From: a bacterium
GTDB lineage: Bacteria > Bacillota > Bacilli > Lactobacillales > Streptococcaceae
Direction of reading: 5' to 3'
Assembly: GCA_905221095.1 (NCBI GenBank)
Contig: CAJNBV010000003.1
Span: forward strand, 62,001 to 126,000
DNA length: 64,000 nucleotides
The translations under genes were made by a program, and so were the position numbers. Shown here piece by piece: positions 61,766 through 64,000 of this stretch; within the stretch, counting starts at the first letter, position 1; the number at the start of each line of letters is the position of its first letter. The notes under the pieces were generated by a model, which saw only the letters and a list, made by a program, of their open reading frames with translations, was not told the DNA's origin and did not search any database.

Positions 61766-62728
61766 ATGGAAACTTACTACAAAGCCATTAACTGGAATGC
61801 CATCGAAGATGTCATCGACAAATCAACTTGGGAAAAACTGACGGAGCAATTCTGGCTTGATACACGTATTCCCTTATCAAATGACTTGGATGACTGGAGA
61901 AAGCTATCAAATGTAGAAAAAGACTTAGTTGGAAAAGTCTTTGGTGGTTTAACCCTTCTCGACACTATGCAATCTGAAACTGGAGTTCAAGCCCTTCGCG
62001 CGGATATCCGTACACCTCATGAGGAAGCTGTTTTCAATAACATCCAATTTATGGAATCTGTCCACGCAAAATCTTACTCTTCTATCTTCTCTACCCTGAA
62101 CACCAAGGCTGAGATTGAAGAAATTTTCGAATGGACTAATACCAATCCCTATCTACAAAAGAAGGCTGAGATTGTCAACGAAATCTACCTAAACGGTAGC
62201 CCACTTGAAAAGAAAGTTGCCAGTGTCTTCCTTGAAACCTTCCTCTTCTACTCTGGTTTCTTCACTCCCCTCTACTATCTTGGTAACAACAAACTAGCCA
62301 ACGTCGCGGAAATCATCAAATTAATTATTCGTGATGAGTCTGTTCACGGAACCTACATCGGTTACAAATTCCAACTTGGTTTCAATGAATTGCCTGAAGA
62401 AGAGCAAGAAAAACTCAAAGAATGGATGTACGACCTGCTCTATACTCTTTACGAGAATGAAGAAGGTTATACAGAGAGTCTCTATGACGGTGTTGGTTGG
62501 ACGGAAGAAGTTAAAACCTTCCTTCGCTACAATGCCAACAAGGCACTCATGAACCTGGGACAAGATCCACTCTTCCCAGACTCAGCAGATGATGTCAACC
62601 CAATCGTCATGAACGGTATTTCAACAGGAACTTCCAACCACGACTTCTTCTCTCAAGTCGGAAATGGTTACCTTCTTGGTGAAGTTGAAGCTATGCAAGA
62701 CGATGACTACAACTACGGTTTGGACTAA
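61766..62728 (+). CDS. nrdF: Class Ib ribonucleotide reductase, small subunit NrdF
   Basis: A 320-residue radical-generating subunit with a Mn/Fe cofactor. The conserved helices include LDTMQSETGVQALRAD, IQFMESVHAKSYSSIFST (Glu-Glu-His-Tyr region), VFLETFLFYSGFFTPLYYLG and IIRDESVHGTYIGYKF with the last Glu-His ligands. The QDDDYNYGLD tail binds NrdE. It starts with GGAG 11 bases upstream and ends at a strong terminator. A partner NrdI flavodoxin must be encoded elsewhere. Confidence 0.97.
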   Translation: METYYKAINWNAIEDVIDKSTWEKLTEQFWLDTRIPLSNDLDDWRKLSNVEKDLVGKVFGGLTLLDTMQSETGVQALRADIRTPHEEAVFNNIQFMESVHAKSYSSIFSTLNTKAEIEEIFEWTNTNPYLQKKAEIVNEIYLNGSPLEKKVASVFLETFLFYSGFFTPLYYLGNNKLANVAEIIKLIIRDESVHGTYIGYKFQLGFNELPEEEQEKLKEWMYDLLYTLYENEEGYTESLYDGVGWTEEVKTFLRYNANKALMNLGQDPLFPDSADDVNPIVMNGISTGTSNHDFFSQVGNGYLLGEVEAMQDDDYNYGLD

Positions 62729-62750
62729 GGTCATCTATTTTATAAGTGAT

Positions 62751-62790
62751 AAAAACATCATGGTTTGTTTAAAACAACCATGATGTTTTT
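62751..62790 (+). terminator. Terminator of nrdHEF
   Basis: A perfect 15-bp stem (AAAAACATCATGGTT / AACCATGATGTTTTT) with a 10-base loop and a long T-rich tail. Confidence 0.93.
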
Positions 62791-62870
62791 GTTTTTGTTT
62801 TCTTTTGTTTTTTAAATTGATTGATTGAATACTTTATGATAAAATAGTAATAGAAATAGAGGTGATAACG

Positions 62871-63644
62871 ATGCTAAAGCAGGAAAAACTAGATAATATT
62901 CTAGAAACGGTAAATACAAAGGGAACTATTACTGTAAAAGAAATCATGACTCGCCTGGATGTGTCAGATATGACTGCTAGACGCTATTTACAAGAGTTAG
63001 CTGACAAGGATTTACTTGTTCGTGTTCATGGGGGAGCTGAAAAAATTCGCACAGGTTCCATCTTAAACAATGAACGTTCCAATATTGAAAAACAAAGTTT
63101 ACAAATCGCAGAAAAACAAGAAATTAGTCGTTTTGCCGGTCATTTAATTGATGAGGGAGAGACCATTTTTATCGGCCCAGGTACAACCTTGGAATCTTTT
63201 GCCCGTGAACTTCCAATCGATAATATTCGTGTTGTAACAAACAGTTTACCGGTTTTTCTCATCCTAAACGAACGAAAACTAACAGATTTAATTTTAATTG
63301 GTGGCAACTATCGCTCTATCACTGGAGCATTTGTGGGAACATTAACCTTGCAAAACTTGGCCAATCTACAATTTTCCAAAGCTTTCGTGAGCTGTAATGG
63401 TATTAAGGACAATGCGATTGCGACCTTTAGTGAAGAGGAAGGCGAATCTCAACGCATCGCCCTCAATAATTCCAATAAAAAATACTTACTAGCTGACAAT
63501 AGTAAGTTTAATAAGTTTGATTTTTATACCTTCTACAATATCTCAGATATTGATACCATCATTTCAGACTCTAAACTGAGCAAAGAAACGTACGACCAAC
63601 TTTCAAAACAAACAAAAATTATTCTTTCTAAACCATCAAACTGA
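62871..63644 (+). CDS. lacR: DeoR-family transcriptional repressor (LacR-like)
   Basis: A 257-residue DeoR-family regulator. The N-terminal helix-turn-helix is GTITVKEIMTRLDVSDMTAR followed by RYLQELADKDLLVRVHGGA, the DeoR signature. The effector domain has FIGPGTTLESFAREL, LIGGNYRSITGAFVG and YLLADNSKFNKFDFY. Together with the position after nrdHEF, it matches the second LacR of pneumococci, which represses tagatose-pathway lactose genes. Start 62871 has GAGGTGAT upstream; a GTG at 62862 falls in that ribosome site. No lac genes fall inside the window, so the assignment is by similarity and order. Confidence 0.85.
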   Translation: MLKQEKLDNILETVNTKGTITVKEIMTRLDVSDMTARRYLQELADKDLLVRVHGGAEKIRTGSILNNERSNIEKQSLQIAEKQEISRFAGHLIDEGETIFIGPGTTLESFARELPIDNIRVVTNSLPVFLILNERKLTDLILIGGNYRSITGAFVGTLTLQNLANLQFSKAFVSCNGIKDNAIATFSEEEGESQRIALNNSNKKYLLADNSKFNKFDFYTFYNISDIDTIISDSKLSKETYDQLSKQTKIILSKPSN

Positions 63645-63660
63645 GGATTGATAAAATATA

Positions 63661-63708
63661 AAATGCGTCATATCAAGAAAATAAGAATCTTGATACGATG
63701 CATTTTTT
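63661..63708 (+). terminator. Terminator of the LacR-like gene
   Basis: Two 18-base arms (AAATGCGTCATATCAAGA and TCTTGATACGATGCATTT) pair at 16 positions, followed by TTTTTT. Confidence 0.85.
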
Positions 63709-63742
63709 GATGAAGATTTTTACAAAGAGTTTCCTAGATTCT

Positions 63743-64000
63743 TTATGATTGTTGAAATGGCATAAAATCTGAATCAAAGGAGATATTATCCCATTCTTCA
63801 GATTTGATAAGATTTAAAAACAGATTTTTAAATTCTTCCAGCTCATAATCTGAATGACAAATCCATTCTTTACCAGTCGAGACATACCATTTTCCAAGAC
63901 TTTTCAGTTCTTTATTCGTCAAACACGGTGTTTGAGAGCATTTTTCAAAATTTATAATATAAACTTTTTCATAAATAGATTGGATAAAATCTTTGAACAT
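63743..64000 (-). CDS. Unknown protein at the window edge (possibly 5' truncated)
   Basis: An 85-residue frame whose first codon, ATG, is the last three bases of the window; the true start may lie beyond it. It reads MFKDFIQSIYEKVYIINFEK ... GKWYVSTGKEWICHSDYELE. It is acidic, soluble and rich in aromatic residues, and it ends SFDSDFMPFQQS. I do not recognise the family. It faces the LacR-like gene. Confidence 0.6.
   Translation of the reverse strand: MFKDFIQSIYEKVYIINFEKCSQTPCLTNKELKSLGKWYVSTGKEWICHSDYELEEFKNLFLNLIKSEEWDNISFDSDFMPFQQS

Noticed and set aside
1..64000. tRNA, rRNA genes or a prophage
   Set aside because: No cloverleaf-like or rRNA sequence and no phage structural genes were noticed on reading both strands; xerS is the chromosomal recombinase, not an integrase.

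Overview
The window looks like a chromosomal segment of a Mitis-group streptococcus close to Streptococcus pneumoniae and S. mitis. The proteins RexB, IgA1 protease and PezA match pneumococcal sequences as I remember them. The gene order (rexBA, iga, rbgA-rnhB, xerS, lplA-lpd-aco, pyrC-mutX-ung, ptsHI, nrdHEF, lacR) is the pneumococcal one, and a pneumococcal-type BOX element is present. A dha gene cluster and two unknown genes lie between the HAD gene and ptsI, where I recall pht genes in the reference pneumococcus. That favours S. mitis or a relative over a typical pneumococcus. Species is inferred; no database was searched.

Layout. 1-8.5 kb: a BceAB-type ABC transporter (cut at the left edge), a VIT-family metal transporter, a two-component system convergent with a BcrA-type ABC exporter, a Cof-type HAD phosphatase and a CPBP membrane protease. 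8.6-16.8 kb: RexBA recombination nuclease, a BOX element and a conserved unknown protein. 17-28.5 kb: two giant M26 zinc metalloprotease genes in tandem, IgA1 protease followed by a ZmpB/ZmpD-type paralogue, each with an N-terminal LPNTG anchor and a repeat tract. 28.5-34.6 kb: an AT-rich accessory island with a RelBE/ParDE-type toxin-antitoxin pair, an Abi_2/AbiF-like HEPN protein behind a terminator-like leader, an orphan PezA antitoxin, a PlcR-like regulator, a CYTH (class IV adenylyl cyclase-like) protein with an unknown partner, a small XRE regulator and several broken coding remnants. 34.7-37.9 kb: rbgA, rnhB and a ClC antiporter.

38.36-39.5 kb: the dif-SL site and xerS. The main coding strand flips from plus to minus here, which marks the replication terminus. 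39.6-45.9 kb: a lipoate-dependent 2-oxo-acid (acetoin/pyruvate) dehydrogenase operon transcribed acoA-acoB-acoC-lpd-lplA. It is interrupted by a 450-base hairpin-rich block containing two tandem elements whose stems covary. 46-50.6 kb: a MATE exporter, pyrC, mutX, ung and a HAD phosphatase. 50.6-52.3 kb: a two-gene unknown cassette and a hairpin-rich spacer. 52.3-55.9 kb: a PTS-dependent dihydroxyacetone kinase regulon (dhaKLM divergent from dhaS-dhaQ) with a recognisable DhaS operator and a CcpA cre site. 56-58.8 kb: a YkgJ-family protein and ptsHI. 59-62.7 kb: the class Ib ribonucleotide reductase operon with NrdR boxes and a small membrane ORF between nrdE and nrdF. 62.9-64 kb: a DeoR-family LacR-like repressor and a protein running to the right edge.

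Several loci are functionally linked. PtsI and HPr supply phosphate to DhaM, so the Dha kinase and its cre site tie glycerol/dihydroxyacetone metabolism to the PTS. LplA supplies the lipoyl group that sits, unusually, on the E3 subunit of the neighbouring dehydrogenase. The parts most worth a second look are the Abi/HEPN leader, the covarying hairpin elements inside the aco operon, the PlcR-CYTH module, and the dif site that overlaps the xerS promoter.
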